Assembly (NCBI GenBank): GCA_026419785.1
Contig: JAODTK010003265.1
Location: 107,143 to 171,142 of the forward strand
Direction: 5' to 3'
Source: Sclerodactyla briareus
Lineage: Eukaryota; Echinodermata; Holothuroidea; Dendrochirotida; Sclerodactylidae
Length of the DNA stretch: 64,000 bases
The notes beneath the pieces were generated by a model. The model saw only the letters and a list, made by a program, of their open reading frames with translations. It was not told the DNA's origin and made no database searches. The position numbers and the translations under genes are program-made. This document shows, in pieces, positions 54,201 to 58,690 of this stretch (the first letter of the stretch is position 1; every line of letters starts with the position of its first letter).

Positions 54201-55502
54201 TACGGCTTTTTTGGAATCTTTGGTCCAAGTCCCATGCCATTTCATGAAATGACACACATTGGTGCATGCAATGCATCTCCTCTAACAAGCTTGATTCTCT
54301 CATGTATGGTTCCATATAATGGTGGGCTTTGGGATGAGGGCCATTGGCGGTGTTCGGTCATAATGATGCTTCAATAACCATACTTTTGAGGTTTAAGGAT
54401 ATTTTGGTCACTGACTCACATTTACCCTATGGCCCATTTTATGAAACCTCAATATTCAATGTTATATTAATCTCCCCTCTTACTTACCAAGGCCCAATGA
54501 GGGCCCTGGGGGCCATTTTTATTGTCTCGCCCAAATGAAATTCAGGAGACTTAGTGGTCACTATGGCGTGTGTGTCCACTTTTTCTCGGTAGCAGGATCT
54601 CCTTTTTCGAACAGTAAGGCAATTGCACAAAATTTTCAAGAAAGGCATCCGGGTTGGTGAGCACGATCTGTTCAGATTTTGGGCACCAAAATTCAACTAT
54701 TAATAGGTAATTAAGCCTATTTCATGTAAAGTCATTGTTTACATATGTTAGCAATAAATTATGGATGAAGCCCCGTAGGTGCTGGGTCCCTTGGTTTGGC
54801 ATAGAGATGCAGGATATAAGGTGATGACCTTGATTAGATTTTCAGCCTAAAATATGGTAATCAGGCCGTCTAATTTGCATAATTTTGGGAAATTCAAAAA
54901 TTCGTCGATTTTCACGAAACTTGGTGACATACGGCCCTTACTTCAGTCCCCAAACTTTTAACAACGATTCGGGGTCAATGGATTTCATTCAACATACTAA
55001 TTTCATACTTTATGCAAAATTTTTTAGAATTAGCATGGAGTTTCATGAAACCTGTTGTGTATGGTTTACCATCATTTCCAATTTTTTTTTATCAGGGGGG
55101 GCGGTGCTTTTATGCATTTTACTAATAGCATTCTCAACAGTACTCCTTTATCCTATCCACAGAAAAGCCCCATCCAAAGAATCTGAAACGAATGGTCCCC
55201 AGAACAAGAAACTCATAGACAAACCAGAACGACGACATCCAGGCATTCCATCCCAAAAGGAGTTTTCTACTTCAGTGTTGACTTTGGGCTTGAATGGAGG
55301 TTTCCTCATGGGGATTGAAGACCATCACTCTCCCCCATTACTTGGAAAGGAGTGCTAGGGGGACTCCTGGACATCGAGCCCCGCCGCTGGCGGAATCCAC
55401 CAAAGGAGAATTTTGAATTACAGCGGGAAGAAGGTGATGGAGTTTGCAGAGTGGTGGAAGCCATTTGACTGGACCAAGAGGATTGATAGGGAAAATACCT
55501 GA
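9770..55502 (+). CDS. CWF19L2: CWF19L2 orthologue (CwfJ family), split gene, 13 exons found, 5' end missing
   Basis: This is a multi-exon nuclear gene reconstructed from short exons, listed separately. Family knowledge: CWF19L2 and its yeast relative Drn1 associate with late spliceosomes and lariat turnover, and carry CwfJ C-terminal domains 1 (HIT-like) and 2. In the sequence the blocks occur in family order: EKEERSKK, EWVEG, RDSWM, NEPYWKDGG, RKSYERVKQQA, EVILSRTN, REKMGLAEDQNNMF, TLDDMF, HLIVALGIK, VYLVCP, FRKGLTKMF, HMVLECIPIPQ, FSVDFGL, GLLDIEPRRWR and FAEWWKPFDWTK. Splice phases agree across most junctions; the junctions of exons 2-3 and 4-5 do not fit without an indel. The human protein is roughly 890 residues and the recovered exons cover most of that. 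Exon 1 was not recognised upstream of 9770. Several exons contain single-base frame breaks, so either the assembly is error-prone or the copy is decaying. Introns are large and full of repeats. Identity is very likely; functional status is open. Confidence 0.9.
9877..11576 (+). other. CWF19L2 intron 2, no repeat or gene recognised
   Basis: Mostly unique-looking AT-rich sequence. Minus-strand frames of 60-89 codons (10642-11306) show no motif and are taken as chance. Confidence 0.5.
11577..11675 (+). CDS. CWF19L2: CWF19L2 exon 3 (Lys-rich segment)
   Basis: The acceptor is cgtcag and the donor is gtgagc at 11676. The sequence encodes a very basic stretch that turns acidic, ending in VLDDDSE plus one base. 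This matches the poly-Lys then acidic segment of the family just before the EWVE block. The start read in phase 0 gives KLKKRQRKKTKRSG, while the end must be read in another frame to reach DDDSE, so one indel lies in between. The final C joins the GA at the start of exon 4 to make Arg, which supports this donor. An in-frame tga just past the donor, followed by AATAAA near 11722, could mimic a last exon. Confidence 0.7.
11740..13315 (+). repeat. diverged array of the AGGTCA-rich ~315 bp satellite
   Basis: About four degraded units. Each includes a 'cgaccccacctg...aagctcat' block (near 12118, 12410, 12745, 13090) and a 'gaggtcagaggtcatctgaggtc' block (near 11875, 12178, 12485, 12835). The left edge is GT-rich, and the right edge carries a gagtcaaggaggccttttggc motif shared with the ends of other arrays. 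It lies in intron 3, in the same orientation as the gene. Confidence 0.8.
13214..13600 (+). repeat. duplicated 3' terminus of the satellite element
   Basis: The segment at 13214-13310 (gcccatgatgagatggtata ... aggccttttggcttt) recurs at 13457-13560 (same opening, aaggaggacttttggcttt). The downstream bases of both copies also align, so the duplication extends beyond the presumed element end. Confidence 0.65.
14030..14115 (+). repeat. isolated 5' terminus of the satellite element
   Basis: It shares aatctatgcaggcatgacag, followed by tgtgtggg and gaacacgatgactcaacccc, with the starts of the arrays at 18868 and 36333. Confidence 0.65.
14291..14378 (+). CDS. CWF19L2: CWF19L2 exon 4 (EWVE block)
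   Basis: The acceptor is gtttttgcag and the donor is probably gtagtt at 14379. In the phase set by exon 3 it reads RRSVEGEWVEGLQLPND, followed by a Pro/Thr/His-rich tail ending near HHEVMR. E-W-V-E is a short conserved block of CWF19L2 following the acidic stretch. The alternative donor at 14371 (gtcatg) is weaker. The junction to the next small exon is out of phase by one base, which suggests an indel or an unseen micro-exon. Confidence 0.65.
15813..15853 (+). CDS. CWF19L2: CWF19L2 exon 5, micro-exon before RDSWM
   Basis: This 41 bp exon lies between the acceptor tcttatttacag and the donor gtaaag at 15854. It reads PVEVGNMARPMIQ in the frame that joins exon 6 in phase 0, giving M-I-Q-R-D-S-W-M. 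This aligns with the I-I-K-R-D-E-W-M segment of human CWF19L2. The 5' phase does not match exon 4 exactly, so a one-base error is likely. Confidence 0.6.
16336..16471 (+). CDS. CWF19L2: CWF19L2 exon 6 (RDSWM block and Lys/Glu helix)
   Basis: The 136 bp exon starts in phase 0 as RDSWMESPFPLPHGPPTSQ and runs into QRKKEKKKQEEETRT, a charged helix as in the family's E-K-E-T-M-R-K-I-E-Q-E-K region. The donor gtaaag at 16472 leaves phase 1, and the first two bases of exon 7 (CT) complete a Ser codon and continue in frame. The acceptor (gatggag before 16336) has a weak pyrimidine tract. Without splicing the frame reads on to a stop at 16515 with an ATGAATAAAAG motif, a misleading polyA look-alike inside the intron. 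Confidence 0.75.
16472..18867 (+). other. CWF19L2 intron 6, first part: unclassified, possible old transposon remnant
   Basis: Nothing is recognised in 16472-17440. From about 17450 to 18720 the composition changes to coding-like. Three overlapping minus-strand frames (17915-18205, 18206-18493, 18322-18537) abut one another as a frameshifted ORF would. No conserved motif (RT, RNase H, transposase) could be identified. Confidence 0.35.
18868..20630 (+). repeat. AGGTCA-rich ~315 bp satellite array
   Basis: It opens with attccttgacaagtccagag, then aatctatgcagtcacgtcg and a GT microsatellite (18898-18965). About five units of 310-320 bp follow. Each contains an aagctcatacttggtatgtg block, a run of AGGTCA half-sites, 'gtccagaatggttggtctga', and 'ttttgccaattttggcttgt'. 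It closes with gggttgacagaaaacagtca, then caataagccttttggcttag, which can fold as a 6 bp stem (TAAGCC-TTTT-GGCTTA). It ends 166 bp before exon 7. Confidence 0.9.
20796..21006 (+). CDS. CWF19L2: CWF19L2 exon 7 (PYWKDGG block)
   Basis: The acceptor is tttcattatcgccag and the donor is gtgagt at 21007. It reads KDNRFENEPYWKDGG, one of the most diagnostic CWF19L2 motifs (human N-P-Y-W-K-D-G-G), and later VRKSYERVKQQAREEGRSLE with EEWAAERWG at the end, matching the family's R-K-S-Y-L-R-M-K-E-Q-A to A-E-R-Y-G segment. Between these blocks the frame shifts twice, at the GGAAAAAGG homopolymer and near 20885. The two shifts compensate each other, as expected for sequencing indels. The exon starts 166 bp after the end of a satellite array. 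Confidence 0.88.
21045..23390 (+). repeat. old, heavily diverged satellite copies in intron 7
   Basis: The element start is recognisable at 21045-21115 (agtctatgcagtcatgatag). Internal blocks recur near 21870-22060 (caaaggtcatggaagatcaa) and 23220-23390 (caggatcctattgttttgag, caaagtcaaaagtctgag). They are more degraded than the arrays at 18.9 and 36.3 kb. A SINE-like element interrupts them at about 22160-22460. Confidence 0.5.
22160..22460 (-). mobile_element. SINE-like retroposon, minus orientation
   Basis: It is an inverted copy of 26575-26896, sharing ccccgcaagggtgcagacct, the gtcagctgcaaatccctcac region, cctctttggcgg, ttaatgtg and catttt-aaagtctttgg. A T-rich stretch at its left matches the A-tail of the other copy. 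No ORF. A retroposon of about 300 bp is inferred from the A-tail and the two dispersed copies. Confidence 0.6.
23439..24241 (+). CDS. CWF19L2: CWF19L2 exon 8, large Arg/Ser/Glu-rich middle exon
   Basis: The acceptor is ttctcacag and the donor is gtgcga at 24242. It opens with SLEKI in phase 0, joining E-R-W-G of exon 7 as human E-R-Y-G joins S-M-E-I. It then encodes low-complexity Arg/Ser/Glu/Asp-rich sequence (for example RRWRKDNDED and GWYASSRRPAESDR) in all three frames alternately, with about ten frame breaks over 800 bp. It ends with KDEMNLLGA, then I-V-K and G-N-E, matching human D-E-K-N-K-L-G-A-K-I-I-K-A-E-M-M-G-N. The long exon is typical of this gene. The density of frame breaks is the highest of any exon here. 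Confidence 0.8.
24242..26301 (+). other. CWF19L2 intron 8
   Basis: It contains an inverted satellite fragment at about 25010-25150 (its reverse complement reads ctattggggtttgggtcagg, then tcaaaggtaatc) and CCCTAA-like variants near 25205-25230. A more GC-rich, coding-like segment at 25300-26160 has overlapping frames on both strands (154 codons minus, 126 codons plus) with no recognised motif, possibly a transposon remnant. Confidence 0.45.
26302..26500 (+). CDS. CWF19L2: CWF19L2 exon 9 (EVILSRTN block)
   Basis: The acceptor is taatatctcag and the donor is gtgagt at 26501. It begins ELVKKL, continuing the helix that ends exon 8. After frame breaks it reads KPKESVKEG, then GEEVILSRTNRMGQSYPL, which aligns with human Q-E-V-I-L-V-R-T-D-Q-S-G-R-V-W-P-V. 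The end is basic (PKKHKKKG), like the G-G-R-R-K-R segment. At least two one-base shifts are needed to read through. Confidence 0.82.
26575..26896 (+). mobile_element. SINE-like retroposon with 18 bp A-tail
   Basis: It starts near accaaagactttaaaatggg and ends in an A run at 26879-26896. It carries the same internal blocks as the inverted copy at 22160-22460 (accctctcatgcacattaag, cgccaaagacgcatcgcctt, gcacccttgcgggcctcgta). No convincing Pol III A box was seen, so the tRNA or 7SL origin is undetermined. Confidence 0.65.
26897..27180 (+). repeat. degenerate G/T-rich repeat, block 1
   Basis: Recurring TATAGGCA, GTAGTATAG, GGTGGTATGGCGG-like words every 30-45 bp. Similar sequence recurs at 28500-28690 and 29480-29720. 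The period is too degraded to define. Confidence 0.45.
27181..28499. other. intron 9 stretch, nothing recognised except a small palindrome
   Basis: No gene or transposon seen. At 27206-27234 the words TTGTTTAC and GTAAACAA form an inverted repeat around a 13 bp spacer, next to two gtgcgtcca/gacgcac repeats. Confidence 0.4.
28500..29720 (+). repeat. degenerate G/T-rich repeat, blocks 2 and 3
   Basis: 28500-28690 and 29480-29720 carry the same style of degenerate repeat as 26897-27180 (tataggcagggttgtggg, agggtggtagtattataagg). The intervening 28690-29480 shows no recognised feature. Confidence 0.4.
31276..31520. repeat. very long poly-C tract with rare interruptions
   Basis: From 31276 to about 31480 the plus strand is almost pure C, with single A, T or G interruptions; the longest block is about 65 C. 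A second run is at 31505-31520 and a shorter one at 31157-31168. The poly-Pro and poly-Gly frames across it are artefacts. The true length in the genome is uncertain because such runs are poorly sequenced. Confidence 0.9.
31540..33265. other. intron 9 stretch, no recognised gene
   Basis: A GC-richer patch at 31970-32240 gives an 88-codon plus frame without motifs. A G run lies at 32339-32353. No transposon ends could be paired. Confidence 0.4.
33270..33420 (+). mobile_element. tRNA-derived SINE candidate
   Basis: TAGCGTAGTGG near 33281 fits the Pol III A box (TRGCNNAGNGG). GGTTGAATCCC near 33356 fits the B box except for one missing base. Spacing is about 70 bp. Downstream text (gtcatgggaaccaggcgaga, then gtaatggtgatcgccttgta) resembles a SINE body. 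It lies 40 bp before exon 10. No second copy was found in the window. Confidence 0.45.
33457..33600 (+). CDS. CWF19L2: CWF19L2 exon 10 (EKMG...NQN block)
   Basis: This 144 bp exon has an unbroken frame from the acceptor ttttgtgtgcccag to the donor gtatgt at 33601. It starts VGYSSKDGRGS and ends with LKTMVQREKMGLAEDQNNMF, then ARAQAR. The second half aligns closely with human L-V-K-N-E-K-M-G-T-A-E-N-Q-N-K-L-F-M-R-M-A-S-K. It is one of the few exons without an indel. A tRNA-like SINE lies directly upstream in the intron. Confidence 0.9.
33601..35534 (+). other. CWF19L2 intron 10, nothing recognised
   Basis: AT-rich sequence without paired repeats, coding blocks or transposon motifs that I can support. 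Confidence 0.5.
35535..35784 (+). CDS. CWF19L2: CWF19L2 exon 11 (LDDMF to HLIVALGIK)
   Basis: The segment contains TLDDMFV near 35588-35608 and ends with QHLIVALGIK directly before the donor gtaaga at 35785. These correspond to human Y-T-L-D-D-M-F-V and K-H-L-I-V-A-I-G-V-K, about 50 residues apart, as here. Between them a C-x-x-C-type segment is recognisable near 35703-35726 (C-H-I-C-I-D-S-P). The frame breaks several times, including around a C-rich run near 35745. The start is set at the acceptor ctctttaaaccag; an acceptor about 25 bp later is possible. Confidence 0.75.
36078..36244. repeat. compound TCTA/TCTG microsatellite
   Basis: TCTA/TCTT repeats (36078-36133) pass into TCTG/TCCG repeats (36134-36244). 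The overlapping Leu/Ser/Cys-rich frame is an artefact. Confidence 0.95.
36333..38310 (+). repeat. AGGTCA-rich ~315 bp satellite array
   Basis: It starts ttccttgacgcagtcagagg, then aatctatgcatcatgacag and TGTATG repeats. About six units follow, with 'aagctcat'-type blocks near 36437, 36828, 37127, 37430, 37752 and 38056. It ends at gctataggttgtcagaaaga, then gtcatgaatcactaagtcc. Between 36586 and 36616 the AGGTCA half-site run is intact. It ends about 50 bp before exon 12 and has the same orientation as the gene. Confidence 0.9.
38361..38474 (+). CDS. CWF19L2: CWF19L2 exon 12 (CwfJ HIT-like core)
   Basis: The acceptor is ctttgtcttggag and the donor is gtattt at 38475. It starts VYLVCPTNSL in phase 0, continuing HLIVALGIK of exon 11 just as human G-V-K joins V-Y-L-C-L-P. 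With two one-base shifts the rest gives S-G-H-C, Q-H, L-D-E-A-F and D-E-V-Q, matching human E-G-H-C, L-Q-H, L-D-E-D-I-W-E-E-I-Q. The G-H-C and Q-H histidines are the HIT-like signature. The exon begins about 50 bp after a satellite array. Confidence 0.78.
38475..39050 (+). other. intron 12, first part
   Basis: A 124-codon minus-strand frame (38480-38854) has plausible composition but no motif I can name. It could be a downstream part of the DIRS-like element that follows on the minus strand. No exon was supported on the plus strand. Confidence 0.35.
39060..41240 (-). mobile_element. DIRS-like retrotransposon remnant (gag and RT portions)
   Basis: Reading leftward, frameshifted frames from 41239 to 40110 give gag-like sequence including DDLFGSEFDNFLRKDVEKER and SSLGP-like low-complexity runs. 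Then ENTWRPILNLKPLNQ (near 39900) and INLKDAYLYVPIH (near 39740-39780) give the R-P-I-L-x-L-x-x-L-N and I-x-L-K-D-A-Y-x-x-V-P-I blocks of a DIRS/Ngaro-type reverse transcriptase. YKDQDYTFVAL and a V-F-T-R-I-like stretch follow. 39060-39290 (LRMRRLGAFLSS) may be the RT to RNase H link. No tyrosine recombinase or terminal repeats were recognised. All frames are broken, so the copy is inactive as given. Confidence 0.6.
41199..41415. repeat. tandem repeat, ~49 bp unit, 4-5 copies
   Basis: Nearly identical copies of a unit containing ggctccaaaatagtgttcaa, then tgttgcactgcattagt and GTGTGTGT. The GT number varies by copy. It directly abuts the 5' side of the DIRS-like remnant. High identity indicates recent expansion. 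Confidence 0.95.
41416..42125. other. intron 12 stretch, nothing recognised
   Basis: AT-rich sequence between the 49 bp array and the LINE fragment, with no coding or repeat signal. Confidence 0.45.
42130..44165 (-). mobile_element. CR1/L2-like LINE remnant: SGNH esterase ORF1 plus endonuclease, RT missing
   Basis: Read leftward from about 44165. ORF1 part: GDSIVLYVD near 43660-43684 is the SGNH block I Ser, and MGTNNLRRDGQDV near 43500-43540 is the block with the Asn (G-T-N-N-L), followed by an RFKELL helix and I-C-G-I-L-P-R. Then comes the apurinic endonuclease: MGDFN near 42646-42662, HVHFPTR near 42550, LDLVLSSDP, and GASDHDIIAFD near 42445-42470 (catalytic S-D-H). After that VPWKKLPTKNKGPSWIKREV and YRSTGSLSDLDRF match the linker before RT. 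Sequence similarity stops near 42130 and no RT motif follows. Frames are broken throughout. Confidence 0.8.
44805..45100. repeat. tandem duplication, ~140 bp unit, two copies
   Basis: Copy 1 is about 44805-44947 and copy 2 is 44948-45095. They share gggtgaataattggattaaa-like sequence, then cacactatgcaaa, atgtacctcagccta, cttcatccacccaagtttca and gattgaatgtacggttca. Identity is moderate. Confidence 0.7.
45190..45345 (-). repeat. second copy of the LINE 5' end
   Basis: It matches 44098-44250: cagaacaccgaacaagctaa, gagagagag, cagtttaacta-ctttt, cgcactttc-aaacaaga, and tacaatta. The LINE 5' region is therefore present twice, about 1.09 kb apart in the same orientation. Confidence 0.7.
45346..46770. 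other. intron 12 stretch, nothing recognised
   Basis: AT-rich sequence. Frames of 94 and 101 codons (45433-45717 and 46460-46765, plus) have no motif and are taken as chance. Confidence 0.45.
46778..47671 (-). mobile_element. piggyBac-like element remnant with TTAA flank
   Basis: The left end is TTAA (46774-46777), then CCCTTTAGCTAC. The right end, reverse-complemented, is TTAG then CCCTTTCGCTAC. The terminal repeats match at 11 of 12 bases, and TTAA is the piggyBac target duplication (the right copy has one substitution). Inside, on the minus strand at about 47225-47407, RQLLNSHLQMLTVCDEDIDL, then an Asp/Glu-rich stretch, resembles the acidic N-terminus of piggyBac transposases. The catalytic DDD region is absent. 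The 894 bp length suggests an internally deleted copy. Confidence 0.6.
47672..48072 (+). other. end of CWF19L2 intron 12
   Basis: Short stretch between the piggyBac-like end and exon 13. Only the exon 13 acceptor tract (ttctgtttcccattgcccag) is recognised. Confidence 0.5.
48073..48224 (+). CDS. CWF19L2: CWF19L2 exon 13 (FRKGLTKMF and HMVLECIP)
   Basis: The acceptor is ctgtttcccattgcccag and the donor is gtaatt at 48225. It starts I-FRKGLTKMF (human M-F-R-K-S-L-V-K-M-F), continues as DHVKDAVFMST after an extra T in a TTTT run, and in a third frame reads HMVLECIPIPQDSGEMPLY, aligning with human [20 protein letters not shown]. The terminal A joins AAAAG of the last exon to encode K-K, as in human Y-F-K-K-A. 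Two indels are needed. Confidence 0.88.
48395..48625 (+). repeat. single truncated satellite element copy
   Basis: It begins gaggaatctatgcacatcat, then gacagtgtg, followed by a 'gacaactcagccttatatgg' block and gtggtcaggtcagcctcggtcac. It lies about 170 bp after exon 13. Confidence 0.65.
49650..49760. repeat. C/T-rich then G/C-rich low-complexity patch
   Basis: C-rich polypyrimidine (49658-49726) is followed by a G run and cccgcgcgcggggg. No promoter evidence beyond composition. Confidence 0.7.
49885..50580. repeat. AT-rich tandem array, ~120 bp unit, about 5 diverged copies
   Basis: Recurring blocks: caatacactcgtattatgac, catttcatgtcggaagtgat, tcctatttgtgatattgtta, tatcgttcg, and tgttttgtattttgtataat. 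Unit length is 105-150 bp with indels. The array stops exactly where the GC-rich island begins. Confidence 0.85.
50607..50637. other. perfect 13 bp inverted repeat at the island's left edge
   Basis: ACTTTCCTCAGGT, 5 bp loop CCCGT, ACCTGAGGAAAGT. It is a strong hairpin at the junction between the AT-rich array and the GC island. Its role is unknown. Confidence 0.9.
52760..53345. repeat. tandem repeat, ~196 bp unit, three copies
   Basis: The blocks ctccgtggaccc (near 52799 in variant form, 52995 and 53192), tcaccttcacgtcg-acgcg, ctgaggacagaacc and ttaccccgaggtagccgtgc recur in order. Copies differ by substitutions and small indels. It lies in the right half of the GC island. Confidence 0.85.
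53721..54520. repeat. degenerate repeat with ggtcataatgatg starts, ~120-330 bp spacing
   Basis: Related units begin near 53724, 54050, 54172 and 54355. Each has tcataatgatg, then an optional gggcccaagggccca/cccatgtgggccca block and atgcttctcctc-ttaca. A related isolated copy lies at about 49080-49170 (ggggttcatgaaatttgagc, then aatgcttctcctcctacaa). Confidence 0.6.
54525..55085 (+). repeat. left arm of a ~560 bp inverted repeat
   Basis: It contains gaaattcaggagacttagtg, then gtcactatggcgtgtgtg, ataggtaattaagcc, aatatggtaa, and gtttcatgaaacc. The reverse complement occurs at 58135-58690. It ends about 80 bp before the last CWF19L2 exon. Confidence 0.8.
55163..55502 (+). CDS. CWF19L2: CWF19L2 exon 14, terminal exon with stop (CwfJ C-terminal domain 2)
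   Basis: The acceptor is ctttatcctatccacag. It reads NKKLID, then FYFSVDFGL, GIEDHHSP, LGGLLDIEPRRWR, NFELQR and MEFAEWWKPFDWTK, followed by RIDRENT and a tga stop at 55500-55502. The order and spacing match the last ~100 residues of CWF19L2 (F-S-V-D-F-G-L-H-G-G-F, M-L-D-I-E-P-R-L-W-R, F-A-Q-W-W-K-P-Y-D-F-T-K). At least four one-base shifts interrupt it. The exon sits between the arms of a ~560 bp inverted repeat. No clean AATAAA is evident within 150 bp downstream. Confidence 0.92.
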
Positions 55503-58134
55503 GTAGATCCCACTGGCAGTGGGTGTTACAATATATTATGGTGGATTGATTCTCGAGGGATCAGATGTTGATGGGGCAGTTTTGTAGTGCTCGAGACCGT
55601 CTGGAGACCAATTTTGCTTGTCTCGGTCTCGGACCCTTCTGATCTTGGAAATTCTTCCAGTCTCGCTTGAGACCACAAAATTATTGCCTGTTGTTTCTGA
55701 ATAGTTCTGAAAAAAGGTAGTGGAGTGGGCCCTTAACTTGGTCAATGTGAGAATTAGTTGTGATGACTTTGCCCAGTGTTGCTAGCTTCAGCTTGTTGGC
55801 AGTCAGTACAGTAGTCACGGCAGTAGGGCAAAGCAGTCAGGAGTCTGGGAGCTGGTTCAGTTGCTGTTGCTATGTTTCAGCACGTGTAAAGAATGCAGGT
55901 ATTTAACAGTGGATATATTAGGCATTAGCCAATCAAATTGCTCCAAATAATTGTTGTGTCTGTTCAAACCTGAATAATATCCTGTGGCTTCCACATTTTC
56001 AAAGCCAAAATTTATTCAGCCTAATTTATCCAACCCTTATATATTGAACCCAGGCCAAAAAAGCCCACTTCCCAGGCATTTGACCATAAAACACTGCTGA
56101 CTCAGCGAGGAAAGCAGGCAGGCCACTGGGAAATCTTATACCTCAAAAAGGTCAAGGTCAAAACTCTGAAGGCACATTAGGGCCATTGCTTCAAAATGTA
56201 ATCTCACCCTACTTTGATCTCCTGATATCCTGTCCTGTTGTTCCTTGGGTTTGTGCCGACTTTCATCAGCTTGTAACACAGATTTTTGCTGCAATGTCAT
56301 ATATGCTGTAGAGTGAAAATAGTCCAATATGGTGAAAAGATGTGTTTATAGGCCCCCAAGCAGTAATTCCTCTGATGGATGTTGACACTTGGATGCAATG
56401 TTCACGTTTTGCCTTGTGAGTCACTCCCACCAATGGGCGTAAGCATTGAGGAGCACAATGACTCCTTGGCATAAATTTGCATTTTGGGGTCCCGATGTTT
56501 AGATATCGTGGCATTTTTCCTTTGGGAATGTGAGGTCAATCCACCACATCATTGAAGGGGCACAATTGGCTGTTGCTCAACTTGCTTTTTTTGGCCCCAA
56601 CGTTCCTTCATGATGGATACATGACTATTGATAGCTGGGCATATTCGCACCTTGCACTATCAGGTCTAAGGTCATTGGAGGGGCGAATATGCCATGAGGT
56701 CAAGAATCATTAAAAATGCACAAAGGCCGTTTTGTGTAGTTGCCTTTTTTGCAATTAAATATTCATCCATTTGTGCAATTCGAGCTACAGCACCATTGGT
56801 CTCTTGTTGGTTTTATTCAACGTGGAATATATGGTGCTTGATTTCATTATTAACAGGTTGTCACCATGCTGGCAATTCGTGTTTGTTAAAAGCTGTTGTG
56901 GTTATCATTTGATAAAAGTCAGACAAACATTGTTGGGTGATGGGTCTTCTACTTAACACCAAATGATAGTTATAAAGCGCCATGAATAAACTCTCCAGAT
57001 GTTTCTTAAACATGTTCAAAGTGCACTCGCTGATTGTAATGTAGCGAATTCCGAGTTTGGAAGTGGCAACCGAAGGCACGACGCTCACGGATATAGGAGT
57101 TTAGTGTAATTATATTCAATAGCGATCTATCTGCAGAGGATCAAAGTTAGGATTAGGACGATTTGGAGTGTGATTTGACCAGGATGATAAGTATTGCAGC
57201 GCTGACCCATGGAACACGATATAAACACCTGCACAACTTGAAATGTATCCTCTGTCAATGGTAGCCACTAGCCGGTGCAGTCCAAGTCAAGATTGTGTTG
57301 CCTGCTTGTATTTCGCAACCGGCAGATCTTTGCCAGCCAATTTCGAATCTGTGTGACCGTAGATGTTGGCTCCTTACGCCAAGAAAATACCATAGTCTTG
57401 TTACCATAGTCCATTCTCCAAGGATGATAGCGAGGGGGCCCGTGCTGACTACGAGATGGGTTGTATCGAAGTCCATGAACTTCAGCCCTTAGCTGAAGAA
57501 GGCACTGCGGTGAAAAAGCTGGGGAACTATTGGCTCGGTGATCGATTGGAAAGATTATGCATCCTCATTTTGGAGAACAATTGAACTGCCGTGTTTCCAG
57601 TTTTAGAAAGTTGGGAAATGTGATGAAATTGATAATTAGGTAATTTTCGCTTTTTAGACACAATGAACTCGACCTCGCCTGGGGAGATATGAAGCTCATA
57701 CTTTTTATGTGTGTTCCCTAACAGTACCTTCATTCCTATATTTCTTCTCCACAATCAATGCGGATATAGGGGGTTGTATAATACAATGTGAATCGTTACC
57801 ACAATGAGTCCAAACGTTGGTCCCATTGAAGTTTGGTATGAAGCCTTTTCTTTTTGATAGTAAAGGCGATCCGCCACACAGTGTTTACTTCTATTGTCAC
57901 CATGCAAACATTACAAGGCTATCCCATGTGTCCTTCCAGATTTCGTTATTAGTCACTTACAGAAACACCTACTCCATCAGTTGACCAATTTTCAATTCGA
58001 AAGACTGATTATTGCAATGTCTATAAAGGATTAAATGTTTTTTGTGGGAATGTCACTAACTTATCCAATTTTAGCAATTTACCAAGTTTTCACGAAATCC
58101 GGCAAACTTTGAAATTTTAGCACAATGAATACCT
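55503..58134. other. downstream of CWF19L2; 3' UTR and non-coding sequence
   Basis: No second gene recognised. 57625-57850 carries a satellite-like block (gaactcgacctcgcctgggg, gaagctcatac). 56150-56690 has no identified family. The polyA site of CWF19L2 could not be placed. Confidence 0.45.
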
Positions 58135-58690
58135 TCAGTGACCCCTGAATCCATGATAAAAAATGAAACTCGAGGTAAACCATACCCACCAGGTGTTCCA
58201 TAGAAATCCAAGCAACTTAAAGATTTTACATAAATTATGCAATTAGTATGTGAATGACCTCCATTGACCTCAATCTTCGTTAAAAAGTTTTGGGACTGAA
58301 GGGACCATATTCACCAATTTCGTGAAACTAACACCTTTTGACTTTGCATCAATTATGCAAATTAGACAACTCAGTTACCATATTTTACGCTGAAATCTAA
58401 GCAGTTCACTACCTTATAGCCCAAAATCTCTGTGCCAAACCGAGTCCATAGCACCTAGGTTATCTGTTATCTTGCTCAATGGGCCTAACATAAATTAATT
58501 ACCTAATAGTGACTTTTTGGTCCCAAAAATCTAATCAGATCGTGCTTACCTAACCGCAATGCTACCCTGAAAATTTTGTCGCAATTGCACTTACCGTTCG
58601 CAATATATCCTGCTAACGAGATCAGTCTGATGCACCCATACACACGCCATAGTGACCACTAAGTCCCCTTCTGAATTTCATTCAGCGAGA
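58135..58690 (-). repeat. right arm of the ~560 bp inverted repeat
   Basis: It matches 54525-55085 in reverse: ggtaaaccatacccaccagg, ttatgcaaattagacaa, ttaccatattttacgctgaa, aaattaattacctaatag, and cacgccatagtgaccactaa. Identity is moderate with frequent indels. Confidence 0.8.
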
